DNA of 64,000 nucleotides from Telopea speciosissima (GCF_018873765.1 NC_057919.1:62138484-62202483), one strand, 5' to 3'; positions 45,678 to 56,781 are shown, counted from the stretch's first letter. Notes: generated by a model not told the origin, from the letters alone. A program made the numbers and translations.

Positions 45678-46610
45678 GATAATAGCTAGCATGACACACA
45701 AGTTAAAGGTGGTTTAATGGGTTCTAAGAAATTTTCTCTCCTTGAATAAAACTTTAGCTGAAAAGATATGGGGAAAAAAGGTTTTGAAATAGGATTTGGC
45801 AGCTGATGAGGTAAGTACTGGAACCATATGGGGTGGGTAATGAGGTCCAGTGCCACCTAAGTGCTAATGTCTTTTTCTTTGCTTTGTCTTGTGTTTCTGT
45901 TTTCCTTTTTGGGTTGTTGTAGTAGAGGTATCCAGTGATATTGATTGAAGTAGTAGTGTAGAGAGAGAGAGAGTCCTATATTAATTTCTGTTATGGAAGG
46001 AATTAAAAACAATAGAGATTGAGTGAAGGGAATTTCTTCTCTTTTTTCAACTTTTATTCCTTTTGTAACATTTTCTCAAGATGGGTTTGTTTTGTTATGT
46101 TTTGAGTAAAAAATAAAATAGTGGTCCATGCCAACTTGATTCTAAGATGATTAAGATGGGTTTTTAATGAAGAGTACTGAAGAGGAAGGGACAAAGCCTT
46201 GACTTATAACACAAAACACTGGATGAAGAGAGGTGGTCAAGTCTGTGTCGGGAAAGAGAAGCAATAGAAGAAAGACAAAATTAAAAGGTGTCTGTGCTTG
46301 TTACATTTAAGGCGTATACGAAATGTACATCTCTCCTCCAATGGAATCACCATTTCATTATGCAATAATTATGCTTGATCATTATGCAATAGAGACTTCC
46401 ACCTTAACTTTTATTGGATTTCTTATCTTTTCTTTTGCATTGTTCAGAGAGATCACTTTCACTTACAAGTTTCAAAGGGAAAGAGATCTACTTTTTTTGT
46501 TCCCCTCCAAATCTTCATTTGTTTATAACCTGAACTGTTTATCTATTTGCCAGAGTTTTAACAGTAATTCTATCTATTTCGATAGTCCTTATAAGTCAGT
46601 TTTAGAGATT

Positions 46611-46966
46611 CTCTATCATCTATCATTTGCATCACAATTATGATCCCTCTAGAAATCCGAGCACTTTACCTTCCAATGTTTCTAGTGATATTAGATTTTT
46701 GTTTCTTGAAATTTGACACGTATTTGCCGTCAAGTCAAAGTTCACACAATCCCATCAAACAAGATAATCTGTATTGTCTAATCCCTCTCTCTATCATCTG
46801 TCATTTGCATCACAATTATGACCCCTCTAGAAACCCGAGAACTTTACCTTTCAATGTTTCTGGTGATATTAGATTTTTGTTTCTTGAAATTTGGCACGTA
46901 TTTGCCATCAAGTCAAAGTTCACACGATACCATCAAATAAGAGAATCTGTATTGTCCAATCTTGAC
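46611..46966. repeat. 178-bp tandem duplication inside the copia fossil
   Basis: Copies start at 46611 and 46789 (CTCTATCATCT). They share GATATTAGATTTTTGTTTC and are about 90% alike by eye. Confidence 0.85.
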
Positions 46967-48151
46967 AACAACAAAAAAATTTGTTCAAATCCCACTAATC
47001 TTACTTTCAGCATTGTTTGTCATCACATGCATGATATGCGACAAACTGGTCCCTGATTGAACACATATGAAATGAACCATCCGAATCTTGTATCCAATCT
47101 AAAGCTTTCATATCTTAAAAAATAGTGAGATAGATATCTTCATAACCCCAAGACCCTTCCAAGATAGAAATCTTGGATGCTTTTTTATTTTTATTTTTAT
47201 ATATATTCTCTTTTATTTATCCCCCTTACGCTTTAGATAATTCCTCTTTATCACAATAATAACAAGTTATTTTGAGATCTTTTAATTTGTGTAGCGATCC
47301 TTATTCTTGTTGAGCTTTTTTGCCTTTCAACTAACCTGTCTCTGCCCTTATAACCAAAGCATTATCCTCTTTTGATGTCCTATCAACACTATTTCTTTAT
47401 TTTCTCTCATTCATAGAAAAAAGTAATAACTTTTAAGAGTATCATTATCAAATAAAAGTGTAGTTACAATGTGATCAAATGAAGGAGGTAATGAAGCCAA
47501 CAAGAACAATGTCTTGTCCTCCTCTTTGATCTTAATATCTAGAATAAACAACTTTGTTTGCATTCTGTTGCATTCATCAAAGTGCACTTCAAAATTAGTT
47601 CCATTTGACAACCGAAGGTTGTATAATTGTTTTTTTTTTTTTTAACAACCAGTGTATCAGTGACCTAAACTTGTATATGTTCTCCAGCTTAACCTTCACT
47701 TCCTCCAGGTCCGCCAACTTGATGACTTCGCAAAGAGTGTTATTCATAAAATACAACTGGATCATGTTGTTCACTTAACTCAAATCTAGTCACTTGTCTT
47801 TAGCCACCTTGTCCGGCTTGTCTGATTTCTTCCTAAGATCCTTGATCGTACCCTCCTGTATAAGAATACTCTTCTCCTGTTGTTACCATTAGGTAAAATC
47901 ATTAGGCCATTGAAAGATTTTATGGATAAATCTGCACTCTTCGTTGTCATCTAATTTACTCGATTTTTAACCTTTGTTCCTGTCATCAACCTCAATGAAC
48001 CTGATTAGCCTTGATCAATATTGATCATAAACAAATGCACAATCTACACCATTGAAACGAAACTACCAGATACTTGCTATTCACAAAATTCGCATTACCA
48101 GAACACATATTTTTTTTTAAAAAAAAAAGACCACTAGTGTTTTTTTATTTG

Positions 48152-48972
48152 CGAACTGATGAACCATGAAAATGACCACCAATTGAAGGGTGACACATGG
48201 CAAATTCAAAACCGGATGGGAGAACCCGGTCCAAGAAAGAACCAGGCGTTGACCATATAGGATCGGATGACGCGAGGCATTGCCAAGCCGAGTCCTTTAA
48301 GCTTGGACACCAGCCCAAGCATACCAGGCCAAGTCTTGTACACTCGAGCACCAAGCCGAGCCCTTCGCGCTTGGACTTCAGGACGAGCTTGGTGAGCTCG
48401 GATGTCAGACAAAACCCCCTTGGCACTCGGGGGTAAAGACGAGTTCTAATAGCTCAACCTCATGGTGCCAACCATGGTCACATCCAGGGATCACCTAGGC
48501 ATCCGAGGCTTAGCGATCGGATGTACTAAGCCGAGTCATGGACTGAAGTGATAACTGTTACTCCCGTAAAGCGAGGAGCCGGGTCAGCAAATCCCTATAT
48601 TCTCTGGATAAGCTAAGTCAGCAGATCAGGCAGTTAGCGATCCATGCAATTGTCTCCCATCTAAATAAGGACTCTTGCATAACCAAGAGACACTCTCCGA
48701 ATATAACTCTGCTGAGAGGTCTACCAATGGAAGTCGGACTCTTGCTATACAAGGGCTCTCCTTCACTGCCAAAGTTGCCCCATAAATACCCAGGTATGGG
48801 CTCTAAATGAGGGATCGATTTTTGCTAAGTTGAATTGTTGCTAAATTGGAGACCTGACTTAATCATCGGAGAGTCTTCGGCTAGAGTCACACCGACTCTC
48901 TTGTGCTAACCTAATTTTTTGCAGGCTCATCCATGAGCAGACCGGATGAAAGTTTCCAGTCCCAACACGAAC
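48152..48972. mobile_element. solo LTR, probably gypsy-type, with 5-bp target duplication
   Basis: 811 bp from TGATGAACC (48157) to TCCCAACA (48967), flanked by CGAAC at 48152-48156 and 48968-48972. It is markedly more GC-rich than its surroundings and has no coding content. The TG...CA ends and duplication indicate LTR-LTR recombination after insertion into the copia fossil, so it is younger than that host. Confidence 0.8.
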
Positions 48973-49061
48973 CATTTCCTATCACTTTACCTAAGCTCCA
49001 TATCTTTTGCATTTTACACCATGGGTCCACCTTTTTTCCTTCTCTCTCCTAAGGTTGCGCA

Positions 49062-49335
49062 TTTTCCTTACTTCTCTTTCTCCTAGGGTTGCACCTTCTT
49101 TGAATGAAAATGAAAAAAAAAAAAAAAAAAAAAAAAAAAGTTGGATACTTACATTTTCTTTCTCAAGTGAGATTTGAGAAAAGATTCAAGCACCTCTCTC
49201 TCTCCTTACTTCTCTTTCTCCTAGGTTTGCACCTTCTTCGTATGAAAAAGAAAAAAAAATTAATAGTTGGATACTTACATTTTCTTTCTCACGTCAGATT
49301 TGAGAAAAGATTCAAGTACCTCTCTCTCTCTCTCT
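49062..49335. repeat. tandem duplication of about 135 bp
   Basis: TTACTTCTCTTTCTCCTAGG starts both copies (about 49068 and 49205), each followed by GCACCTTCTT, an A-rich run, GTTGGATACTTACATTTTC and AAAAGATTCAAG. Confidence 0.8.
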
Positions 49336-50274
49336 CTCCTTGGGCTGCACGATGCTCTTTTCTTCTCTCCTATTTAAGGCTCTCGTTTCTTCTTCTTGTA
49401 AGATCCTTGAGCACCACATGTTCCCTAGATCACTTCACACCACTTGTGAAGATTTGCCAAATATCGCTTTGCTACCATTGTTGGGATAAGAGCATAACCA
49501 TAGAAAAAAAAAAATGCATACAATCACACATACACAAGAAATTTACCGTGGTTTGACATAAATACCTACATCCACTCAAGAGAACGAGAGAATTTTCTAT
49601 TATCCAGAAAAAAAATTACACATCTCACCACTTTGTTATCTAATATGATAAACAAGGGTTTTTTTCTCTTCCAAAAGACAATAAATAGGCATCCTATGAA
49701 CCTTGTCTCCCACGCAATTATAATTTTACCCCTATATATAATGGACCTAGAACCAACTCAGTAAAACAAATATAGGTCCAATGATAACTGTGTAGGCTTA
49801 GAGTATAAGACACAAGTCACACAACCCATTAGATCCATTATATGGGGGGGGGGGGGGGGAGGACAGTCTAAGTCAAATTGAATAAAGTTTGACTGAGCTA
49901 GGATCAGGGTTTTAGGAATCAGTATCTAGATCGGACAAATTTATTCCTATCTTTCATTTAAAAGGCAAGGTTTTTTATACTTTTACCCTTCATCCATATG
50001 ATCCATCGATACAAGGTTGGCTAAGGACAGGGATTGGAGACCATTGATACTGATCCAGATCAAACAATTCTGTTGATCCGCTAGCAATCCCTAAAACCAT
50101 GGCTGGGATCATTCAGACTTCAGACTTGGGAATCCTAGTTTGGCAGGGAGCATTTGGGAGAAAACCCAATAATAAACTTGTAGCACCAAATGATGTAACA
50201 AAGGCAACTATTAAAGATGTATTTATCTTTTAGGAGAGTAAGAACTTAAAGTTTTGATGAATTCAGTAAGATGA

Positions 50275-50908
50275 CAGAATAGGTTGAGGTGAACCAATAG
50301 GCACTCTCCTTAAGACCTTAATCGCCCCCTACAAGTGCAGTCGGGTGTATGCGAGTAGGCCTCCAACATATAACAACTATGTTAGCTTTCGACAATAATA
50401 GTGCACTCCACTACTACAAACCCCTTCGAGAGAACTTCAGAGTTGTATTAGGCTACACTTGTAAGCAATGCAATTGTGAAGATATTGTATTGGTTTTTCA
50501 AGTTAACTGGCAACGTAGTAGTATAAGAGAGAGAGTATAACATGAACTTGTGCATTTTATTTTGAAGGCACTCACTTCCTCTATTTATAGAAGTGGATGC
50601 ATCTCTTCAATGATCCCCATGGAATGGGTATGTCCATTGATTCGGACGGATTGGATTAAAAGATTTCAATTCAAGTGCTAGGAAGTAAGTGTCCCTTGAA
50701 AGTATCCCATGGAGTAGGTGTGACTCTTTTCCTACAGATTGAGTTTAAGTTTCAAATCCAAGTGCTAGGATCGTACTTGTGTAAATAGATGTCTCCTAAT
50801 AAGCCATGTCCTTTCTATATGTACGGGTATGATATACTCCTTGCCTTATGGGCCCGAGTACAAACCCAAAACAATTAATATGTGACCAAGTCCAAAATTG
50901 GCCCAACA
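50275..50908 (-). mobile_element. possible solo LTR (copia-type)
   Basis: The minus strand begins TGTTGGGCCAATTTTGG at 50908 and contains TATTTATAG-type TATA sequence, as LTRs do. The far end is uncertain and no target duplication is clear. Confidence 0.35.
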
Positions 50909-51268
50909 GTAAATAAAAAGATAATTAATGGGCTGGGCCAAACACGCCTCATCTCACTACGATCGGGCTTGGCCCGGCCCGGTCTGCTCAGTGCGTGCAT
51001 GTGTGTGAAAAAACACCCGAACACCCCCCCCATTAAGTACACATGGGTGAAAGGATAGTCTCTCCTCTAAGAGGCTCACACCACTATAGAACCGTAACCT
51101 ATTTATATGCCTCTTATCTTTTCTCTTTCACTTCCAATGCGGGAGTAAATATTCTACATAAAAAGTGAATTGCCTAAAAACAAAACACATGAAAACAAGA
51201 GTGCAAGTTCTCGTTAGAGGAAAAACCAAATATTTAAAAAGAAAAAAAGATAAATATTTTAAAACTAA

Positions 51269-51462
51269 TTTATTTAAGGGAGAAAGTTCTCTCGTTGAGG
51301 GGAGTGTGCGCCTTGTATCAAACACATAGGAGGCAAATGACCACCTTGCCTTGCATAAAAGGTGATAATGATCACATGTTGATGCCGCCGCACATGCTCC
51401 CATTGGCCCCATGCACATACAAGGGCCACGCTCCCCACATAGAACTTTTGCCCTTTATTTAA
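51269..51462. mobile_element. foldback MITE, GGGANAAAG family, perfect 9-bp target duplication
   Basis: The element 51278-51453 starts GGGAGAAAGTTCTC and ends AGAACTTTTGCCC. TTTATTTAA is repeated exactly at 51269-51277 and 51454-51462. It is non-coding, and the 9-bp duplication assigns the family to the Mutator type. Confidence 0.85.
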
Positions 51463-52078
51463 ATACCATTTAATACAACAAAAATGCAAGAGGAGGGAGA
51501 ATCACTTTCGGAGTGGGTGGCTCCACCAAATGTTTCTCCGAAGCCCAAACATATTGGATCTTTTTGTTTCTTTAATCAGCTCTCTCTCTCTCTCTCGATT
51601 CAGGGAAAAATTCGAAAATGTGATAGGGGTTGTTACGAATCTGTACGGTTCACATCTTTCCCATTATAGAAAAACTATTCCATAACCATTATCAATCAAT
51701 TTTAAAATCCAAACAGAACCTTCACTAATCACTACCATATATGATATTCTGTAACCTCACAATCATAAATTGAATACACGCTCACGTATCAGAGCAAAGA
51801 ACGAACGGTGCTGATCTTTCTACTGAAAATAAAATAAAAAAAAGGTCATTTTCTGTTTGCTTTTTTGTCTAGAAAATTCTCGATCTTAGCTAGGAACAAA
51901 GATCCTTAAAAGGACCCACTTAGCAAATATGGGCCCTACTTAAGTTAGTTATACGGGCTACCTGTATGGAAGCCCAACAACACTAAATCTTTGGACATGC
52001 TGTTGTGGGCCACACAGCCCACTACAAATATCATTATTATAATTATTTTTTTATATATTTTAATCTGAAGCTCACCAA

Positions 52079-52084
52079 TATATA
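52079..52084 (+). promoter_or_regulatory. TATA box of the FPF1-like gene
   Basis: TATATA in CCAATATATAGATG, 138 bp upstream of the ATG, followed by a CT-rich leader typical of plant 5' untranslated regions. Confidence 0.6.
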
Positions 52085-52221
52085 GATGCCACTTCACTCT
52101 CTCTCCCATTCAGGGCTTCTCTCCTTCTATTCTCTTATCAGAGCTAGCTTCTCTTCTCTGTCTCTGTTCTTACAGTTACAGCTTAATTCCTTCATTACTC
52201 ATCATCACTAAGCTCTTAGAG

Positions 52222-52566
52222 ATGTCTGGAGTGTGGGTTTTCAAGAACGGCGTGGTTCGCCTGGTCGAGAATCCGGGGACGGAGACATTGGACGGCGGTC
52301 GTCAAGCCTCAAACTCCGGTCGTCGGAATAAAGTTTTGGTTCATACACCCAGTAACGAGGTGATTACTTCATACTCTGTACTAGAGAGGAAACTATTGGG
52401 GTTAGGGTGGGAAAGGTACTACAATGACCCAGACCTGCTTCAATTCCATATACGTTCCACGGTTCACCTCATCTCTCTCCCTAAAGACTTCACCAAGTTC
52501 AAATCCATGCACATGTACGACATCGTCGTTAAGAACCGTAATTGTTTTGAAGTTAGGGATATGTAG
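52222..52566 (+). CDS. FPF1: flowering-promoting factor 1-like protein, 114 aa, single exon
   Basis: An intact intronless frame starting [19 protein letters not shown] and ending FEVRDM. Conserved FPF1 blocks are all present: the N-terminal [11 protein letters not shown], the [18 protein letters not shown] strand, the LGWERYY...DLLQFH box, [15 protein letters not shown], and MYDIVVKN. The length (about 110) is normal. FPF1 proteins are small soluble plant proteins that promote the floral transition and gibberellin-linked elongation; the biochemical activity is not known. The linker (residues 20-36, Gly/Arg-rich) is the variable part in the family. A TATA box 138 bp upstream and a CT-rich leader support the start. 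No neighbour appears functionally linked. Confidence 0.95.
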   Translation: MSGVWVFKNGVVRLVENPGTETLDGGRQASNSGRRNKVLVHTPSNEVITSYSVLERKLLGLGWERYYNDPDLLQFHIRSTVHLISLPKDFTKFKSMHMYDIVVKNRNCFEVRDM

Positions 52567-52898
52567 CTCTTCTCCAAGAACCCTAACTGTGTCTTCTTTC
52601 CTCTTCTCTCTATCGATCTCCTTCTTTAATTTGTGGGTTTCTTCTTCTGAGAGGCTTAAGTTGTTGTTTCATGAATTCATGTGTGTTAGCTCTGCAAATT
52701 CTTGTAGTAAAGCTATAGTTCAGCAATGAAATATGGGTTTTAATTTGTGGTTATTGGTTGCGGGGTAAGGCTATGTACATTTATCCCTCTCAGATTCTCT
52801 GCAGTAGTGGGAGCCCTGTGTACTGGGTAGCTCTCCCTCTTTCTCTCTCTCTTATTAAAAATTTCCAATTAAACCATTAAAGTGACTTACTACAAGCT

Positions 52899-53098
52899 AG
52901 CTATTCTGCAACAATACAGATCCTTTACGGCGTGCTGCTTGTAGCGGTCGGTGCAGCTCAGATAAAACGCCATGTGCAATGTCCGCCTTGACGGCTCGGA
53001 CAGGAGTAACGTGAACATTGTGTGCGATGCTCTGTCTAGGCTGCACAGGCCGCTACTACGCGCAGTGTGCTGTAGAAAATCACGATCCAGTCTGCAAG
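52899..53098. mobile_element. imperfect foldback element
   Basis: The left arm (GTAGCGGTCGGTGCAGC, GCAATGTCC) pairs with the right arm (GCTGCACAGGCCGCTAC, ACATTGTGTGC). It has diverged arms and is non-coding. Confidence 0.55.
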
Positions 53099-53522
53099 AG
53101 AACATTTATTGCCATTCATTTGAGTTGGCCATGAAGACATTTTTTTTCCCCGAGGAAAGGTCAACATCAGAATGTCAATTGGGATGTCAACACATGGCAT
53201 ACAGACGTGAATAGTAAGCAAATCCAATGGTTGGCTTGAAGTGATTTTCCCCGTCAAATCTCACAGAGATGAGATCGCAATGTCGATCTCAGGTCTCACT
53301 CAATCCATTGTTAAGGTCTAAATTAGCTGCGTTTGGTATGCATTCAATGTGGATTTCGCTTTCTCCGTTGATAAAAATCAACTTAAAATATCAAACACAT
53401 TCTAATTAGATAGACAATATTTTTATCACTTGAGAATATGAAATCGATCTATAATGTATTCTTAGAATACAAAACAAACACAGTTTTAGAGGAAAAAAAG
53501 ACTTGCTACTACACTTATAGCA

Positions 53523-53672
53523 GGAATATTCCTGGTATAAGGCTAGCAGCCAAGGAAAGTGAATAATTCACTTCCCTTTTGGGTTCATAAATACCCTCCT
53601 AGTTTTTTGTATTTTCTAAAATACCCTTTAAGATCCCATTTCCTTGGCTGCTAGCCTTAGCAGGAATATTCC
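53523..53672. mobile_element. foldback MITE, GGAATATTCC family, copy 1
   Basis: The ends GGAATATTCC (themselves palindromic) and the arms AAGGCTAGCAGCCAAGGAAA and TTTCCTTGGCTGCTAGCCTT are near perfect. The middle carries TTCATAAATACCCTCC. Confidence 0.8.
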
Positions 53673-53715
53673 GCTTTAAAGAACCCAATCAACCATTCTA
53701 ACTAGAAAAATAGCA

Positions 53716-54034
53716 GGAATGTTCCGGCTACAAGGCTGGCAGCCAAGGAAATATAATAAATCACTTCCTCTTTGGAATCATAAATACTCTCCTAGGTTTT
53801 AGTATTTTTTGAAAGAGAAAAAGTTTTCTGTCCGAGAGTGTGGCCTACGCCAGCACTCCCATGAGTCTATATCTCTCTTCCCCATGTGAAAAGACATCTT
53901 TACCCTTTTGTTTTGAGGAGGAGAGAGATAGACACATTGGAGTGCTGGCGTAGGCCACACTCCCGGACAGAGAACTACTTCCCTTTTTTAAATTACCCCT
54001 TAAGATTCCATTTCCTTGACTCCAAGAATATTCC
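53716..54034. mobile_element. foldback MITE, GGAATATTCC family, copy 2, with a nested MITE
   Basis: Same arms and middle as 53523-53672 (GGCTGGCAGCCAAGGAAAT ... TTTCCTTGACTCC ... GAATATTCC). It is interrupted by the Mutator-type MITE at 53815-53983. Confidence 0.75.
53806..53992. mobile_element. foldback MITE, GGGANAAAG family, nested in another MITE
   Basis: The element 53815-53983 has arms with TCTGTCCGAGAGTGTGGCC and GCCAGCACTCC matching their inverses in the right arm. Flanks TTTTTGAAA (53806-53814) and TTTTTTAAA (53984-53992) match at 8 of 9. The intact neighbour copy shows the uninterrupted site. Confidence 0.8.
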
Positions 54035-54357
54035 TCCTACAAGTGTAGCACCAAATTGATGTATGCTCTGCATTTGTCCGGTCCTGCTAACATTTCTTGC
54101 CAATAGAAAGTTTCCAAGTTCATTCTCAGGTACTCATTTGTTCTTTGGGTAATAATTGCTGTCTTTTTAGGTTCAGTGTCTGTGATTGTTATGAAAAACA
54201 AAACAAAAAATACTTTCTGAATGTCACTCCTCTTTGTCTTAAGAAAAGAGAAAAGAAAAGAACCGTACAAACATCATTCCCGTGTAGGAAAAAAAAAAAG
54301 GGCTTGATGGCAACGTCTGGGACTCGCCATTCACTGAGGCATGGTCGCTACGGATCT

Positions 54358-54513
54358 TTATCGTCTCCATTTGTCTGCCCCTCCATTTCCTCTCATAGGG
54401 GGGCAAAAATGACCACCCTATCTCCTGCCCGAACACACTGTTTGGGTGAGATCCATTTCCCCCCAATTAGATAAAATGGAGGAAATGAAAGGCCAGATAA
54501 ATGGAGACGATAA
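54358..54513. mobile_element. foldback MITE, TTATC family
   Basis: TTATCGTCTCCATTTGTCTG at the left mirrors GATAAATGGAGACGATAA at the right. The centre CCGAACACACTG is shared with 18522-18696. Confidence 0.75.
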
Positions 54514-54813
54514 TTTTCCTGGTGGCCACCCCCTCCCATCCTCCTAAGTCGATGAGGTACGAGTGTATAGAAATATTGTATGAGCATATATAGAGGCTAG
54601 GAGAAAGGTCAAAAAACACCAGAACTTATTAGTATGGACTATGGAGAAATTTTCATGCATGAGTGCAGGAAAAGTACAGGAATCTATAGGGTATGTTTGC
54701 CCTTACTGTATAGGATCATTAATATTCCCATAATGTTCCCCTCTAGAGACCATCCGAAACGCCTCCATCTCCTTGACCATGGCTGAAGGAAAATTGTCTC
54801 CTAACTAGTAGTA

Positions 54814-55021
54814 TTATTAGCTGGAGAAAGAGAATGTTATCTGGGCGCATGCAGTGCGCTGCACCCAGACACAGGGGCATGCGAAATGATCACCACACCC
54901 CATAAAAAGATGGAAAATCCAGAGATGCGAAGGTCATTTCATGTGCCCTTGTGTCTGGGTGCACCACACACACCTAGGTAGCATTCTTTCTGTCAGGTAG
55001 CATTCTTTCTCCCTATTAGTT
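54814..55021. mobile_element. foldback MITE, GGGANAAAG family
   Basis: The element 54823-55012, GGAGAAAGAGAATG to CATTCTTTCTCC, has CTGGGTGCA-type arms and GGTCATTTCATGTGCC mirrored inside. Flanks TTATTAGCT and CTATTAGTT match at 7 of 9. A 21-bp piece is repeated at the right end. Confidence 0.65.
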
Positions 55022-55110
55022 GGAACTCAACAACATTATTGCATAAAAGGATCAAGGTTCCCTTCACAAATGGTGAAGAGAGAAAAAAGCCTTTATGCCC
55101 AGGATCTGAT

Positions 55111-55154
55111 CCTTTGATTGGAATTTTTTTTTTTGTTCAAACCCTTTGATTGGA
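55111..55154 (-). mobile_element. micro oligo-A insertion (20 nt) with 12-bp target duplication
   Basis: On the minus strand GTTTGAAC plus an A run (55123-55142) between perfect CCTTTGATTGGA copies (55111-55122 and 55143-55154). Confidence 0.8.
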
Positions 55155-55507
55155 TTAAGAAAGGATGTTTTGGATCTTCAAAAAGAAAATAGAAGGCGGA
55201 ATTATTGATGACATTCATTATTCCAAGAAGCTATTCATAAAATCAAATCATATTGAATGAAGAGATTCTCTCGTTACCATGGATAATGAACACCGTTTGC
55301 CGCCGTTGAACTTTCTTACTTCTTTCCATTGGGTGCCAACTATAAAGCAAATGGTCCCGACTCATTCAGGGTTGACTAGAATTGGTGGTCACCAATCACC
55401 TCCTGGATGGTCTATGGAAACGGCAATAACCATTTCTAGATGCAAAAGCGAGACTAGACTTTTTATCAGTCATTACCATTCAATTTGGGATTTGGGCATA
55501 TACACTA

Positions 55508-55941
55508 AGGGTGTTTAACAGTATTGTTTGATTCACGGTGTCAGAGGTAGAAGCCAAAATTGAACCATTTATTAAATAGTTTTATATAAAAAGGCATAAA
55601 TAATTATTTAATATAAATCTACTCTCATATAAAAAGACATAAATAGTTATTTAATAAACATATTTTATCTCTTTTTAATTTTGAATGATTAGTTTTAGAA
55701 AAAAAACATAAACAATGTCATCAATGTGGAGTGAGGCTATGTGGATGTCGAAGATTCAAGAAGGTGTTATTTCTTTAATATATAAATCAAAATTTAATTG
55801 ATCTAAAAAATTTAAATGGTTAAAATCAAAATTGAACCATTTTATTAAACGGTCTCATTTTTTAAACTAAAATGAACCACATATTAAAAAATGTCATGAT
55901 TTTGATGTAAAAAACTCGGTTCGATTTGGTTTTGACACCTT
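55508..55941. mobile_element. AGGGTGT-type element remnant
   Basis: Starts AGGGTGTTTAACAG and ends GGTTTTGACACCTT, with repeated AAATTGAACCATTTTATTAAA words inside. Same ends as 26916-28004. Confidence 0.5.
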
Positions 55942-56022
55942 TACTTGTCACCCCCCCTAAGCCCTCTTGGACTTAGAATTCTAGGGACCTTTAAGGCTGT
56001 AGCCCTAAAGTTGTGAAAAATC

Positions 56023-56081
56023 ATTGGTTTAACATTATTTACTTATTTATTTATTTTGGTAAAATTGGTTTAACATTATTT
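56023..56081 (-). mobile_element. micro oligo-A insertion (23 nt) with 18-bp target duplication
   Basis: On the minus strand TTTACC and (AAATA)n-like tail (56041-56063) between perfect ATTGGTTTAACATTATTT copies (56023-56040 and 56064-56081). This is the longest duplication of the set. Confidence 0.9.
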
Positions 56082-56089
56082 CAGTTGCT

Positions 56090-56281
56090 TTCACATTGGA
56101 AATTGCAAAGAGAAAGAAACTGGACATTATATGGTTTGAAAGTGATTCTCCGACATTTGTGAAGTCTCAGGCTCTCAGCCTTTCCCTTGGAAATTTGTTC
56201 GATAGTGATAGAACCTTAGGGATTATTTGTTTTCGTGGTCATGTAAGATCTCTTATTGCTATAGTGAGATCAATGTTATAG
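56090..56281 (+). pseudogene. LINE RNase H-like fragment
   Basis: The frame around 56096 reads EIAKRKKLDIIWFESDSP, which resembles the plant LINE RNase H domain (WFESDS motif). No other LINE parts adjoin, so it is a short decayed piece. Confidence 0.4.
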
Positions 56282-56328
56282 TAGATAATCTTGCAACTAT
56301 GGGTTCAAATCCAAGATCTTATTGTGAG

Positions 56329-56460
56329 CGGGGAATCTTTACGTACGTGAGTGTATGTGAACGACTCATAGTCGTTCAGATGGAATCCAATTTGTGAGAA
56401 TATTCCATTTGAACGGCTATGAGTCATTCACGTACACTCACATACGTGAAGATTCACCGG
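56329..56460. mobile_element. near-perfect 130-bp hairpin element
   Basis: GGGGAATCTTTACGTACGTG with AACGACTCATAGTCGTTC at the left mirrors GAACGGCTATGAGTCATTC and CATACGTGAAGATTCACC at the right, around a 20-nt loop. It may be a MITE; a small-RNA precursor is also possible. Confidence 0.75.
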
Positions 56461-56624
56461 ACTCGATCTTATTTATATCATACTTGATTTAGAATAGAAT
56501 GGAAGTTATGTCAAGACCTAGACAAAGATTTTTATTAGCATTTGGCTTTTTGTTATATGAAGGGAAAGCATGGTATAGCATTTAAAATAATAACTCTAAT
56601 AGACAAAAGATTGGCCATATCTAC

Positions 56625-56781
56625 AAGGAGAAAAGCTCTCTATGGAGGAGTGTATCGCCCATGTCCAGACACAAAGGGGGCGAAATGTCCCCCCCCCCCC
56701 CATGATGTATACGCTTGCATTCTCATTGGCCCATATGCATGCGCAGGAGCCACACTCCCCCCACAGAGAACACCGACCAAT
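56625..56781. mobile_element. foldback MITE, GGGANAAAG family, diverged
   Basis: GGAGAAAAGCTCTCTATGG and GGAGTGTATCGCC at the left mirror GCCACACTCC and the CAGAGAAC-type right end. A C run sits in the centre. Confidence 0.5.

Larger units (their letters stand above)
41229..46390. other. intergenic repeats downstream of VAMP724
   Basis: No host gene seen. GATCTGG and GATCCGATC-rich blocks lie at about 42600-42720 and 45090-45400. A 43-bp tandem duplication (TCCAAGCCAGACGTCCGGC) lies at 43313-43393, near a TGGTATCAGG word at about 43180 that could be an old LTR-element primer site. Open frames are short. Confidence 0.5.
46390..49823 (-). mobile_element. Ty1/copia fossil of the same family as the outer element in VAMP intron 3
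   Basis: One LTR remains at 49479-49823 (TGTTGGG). The interior aligns with the other copy, including a gag-like stretch at 47411-47611 and the leader region near 49380. The left LTR is missing, so the left limit is approximate. It contains a 178-bp tandem duplication and a solo LTR. It is old and broken, with many breaks. Confidence 0.75.

Noticed and set aside
49104-49556. A 150-codon frame with Lys and Leu/Ser runs
   Set aside because: It is translation of a poly-A run and a tandem duplication inside the copia fossil leader and LTR.
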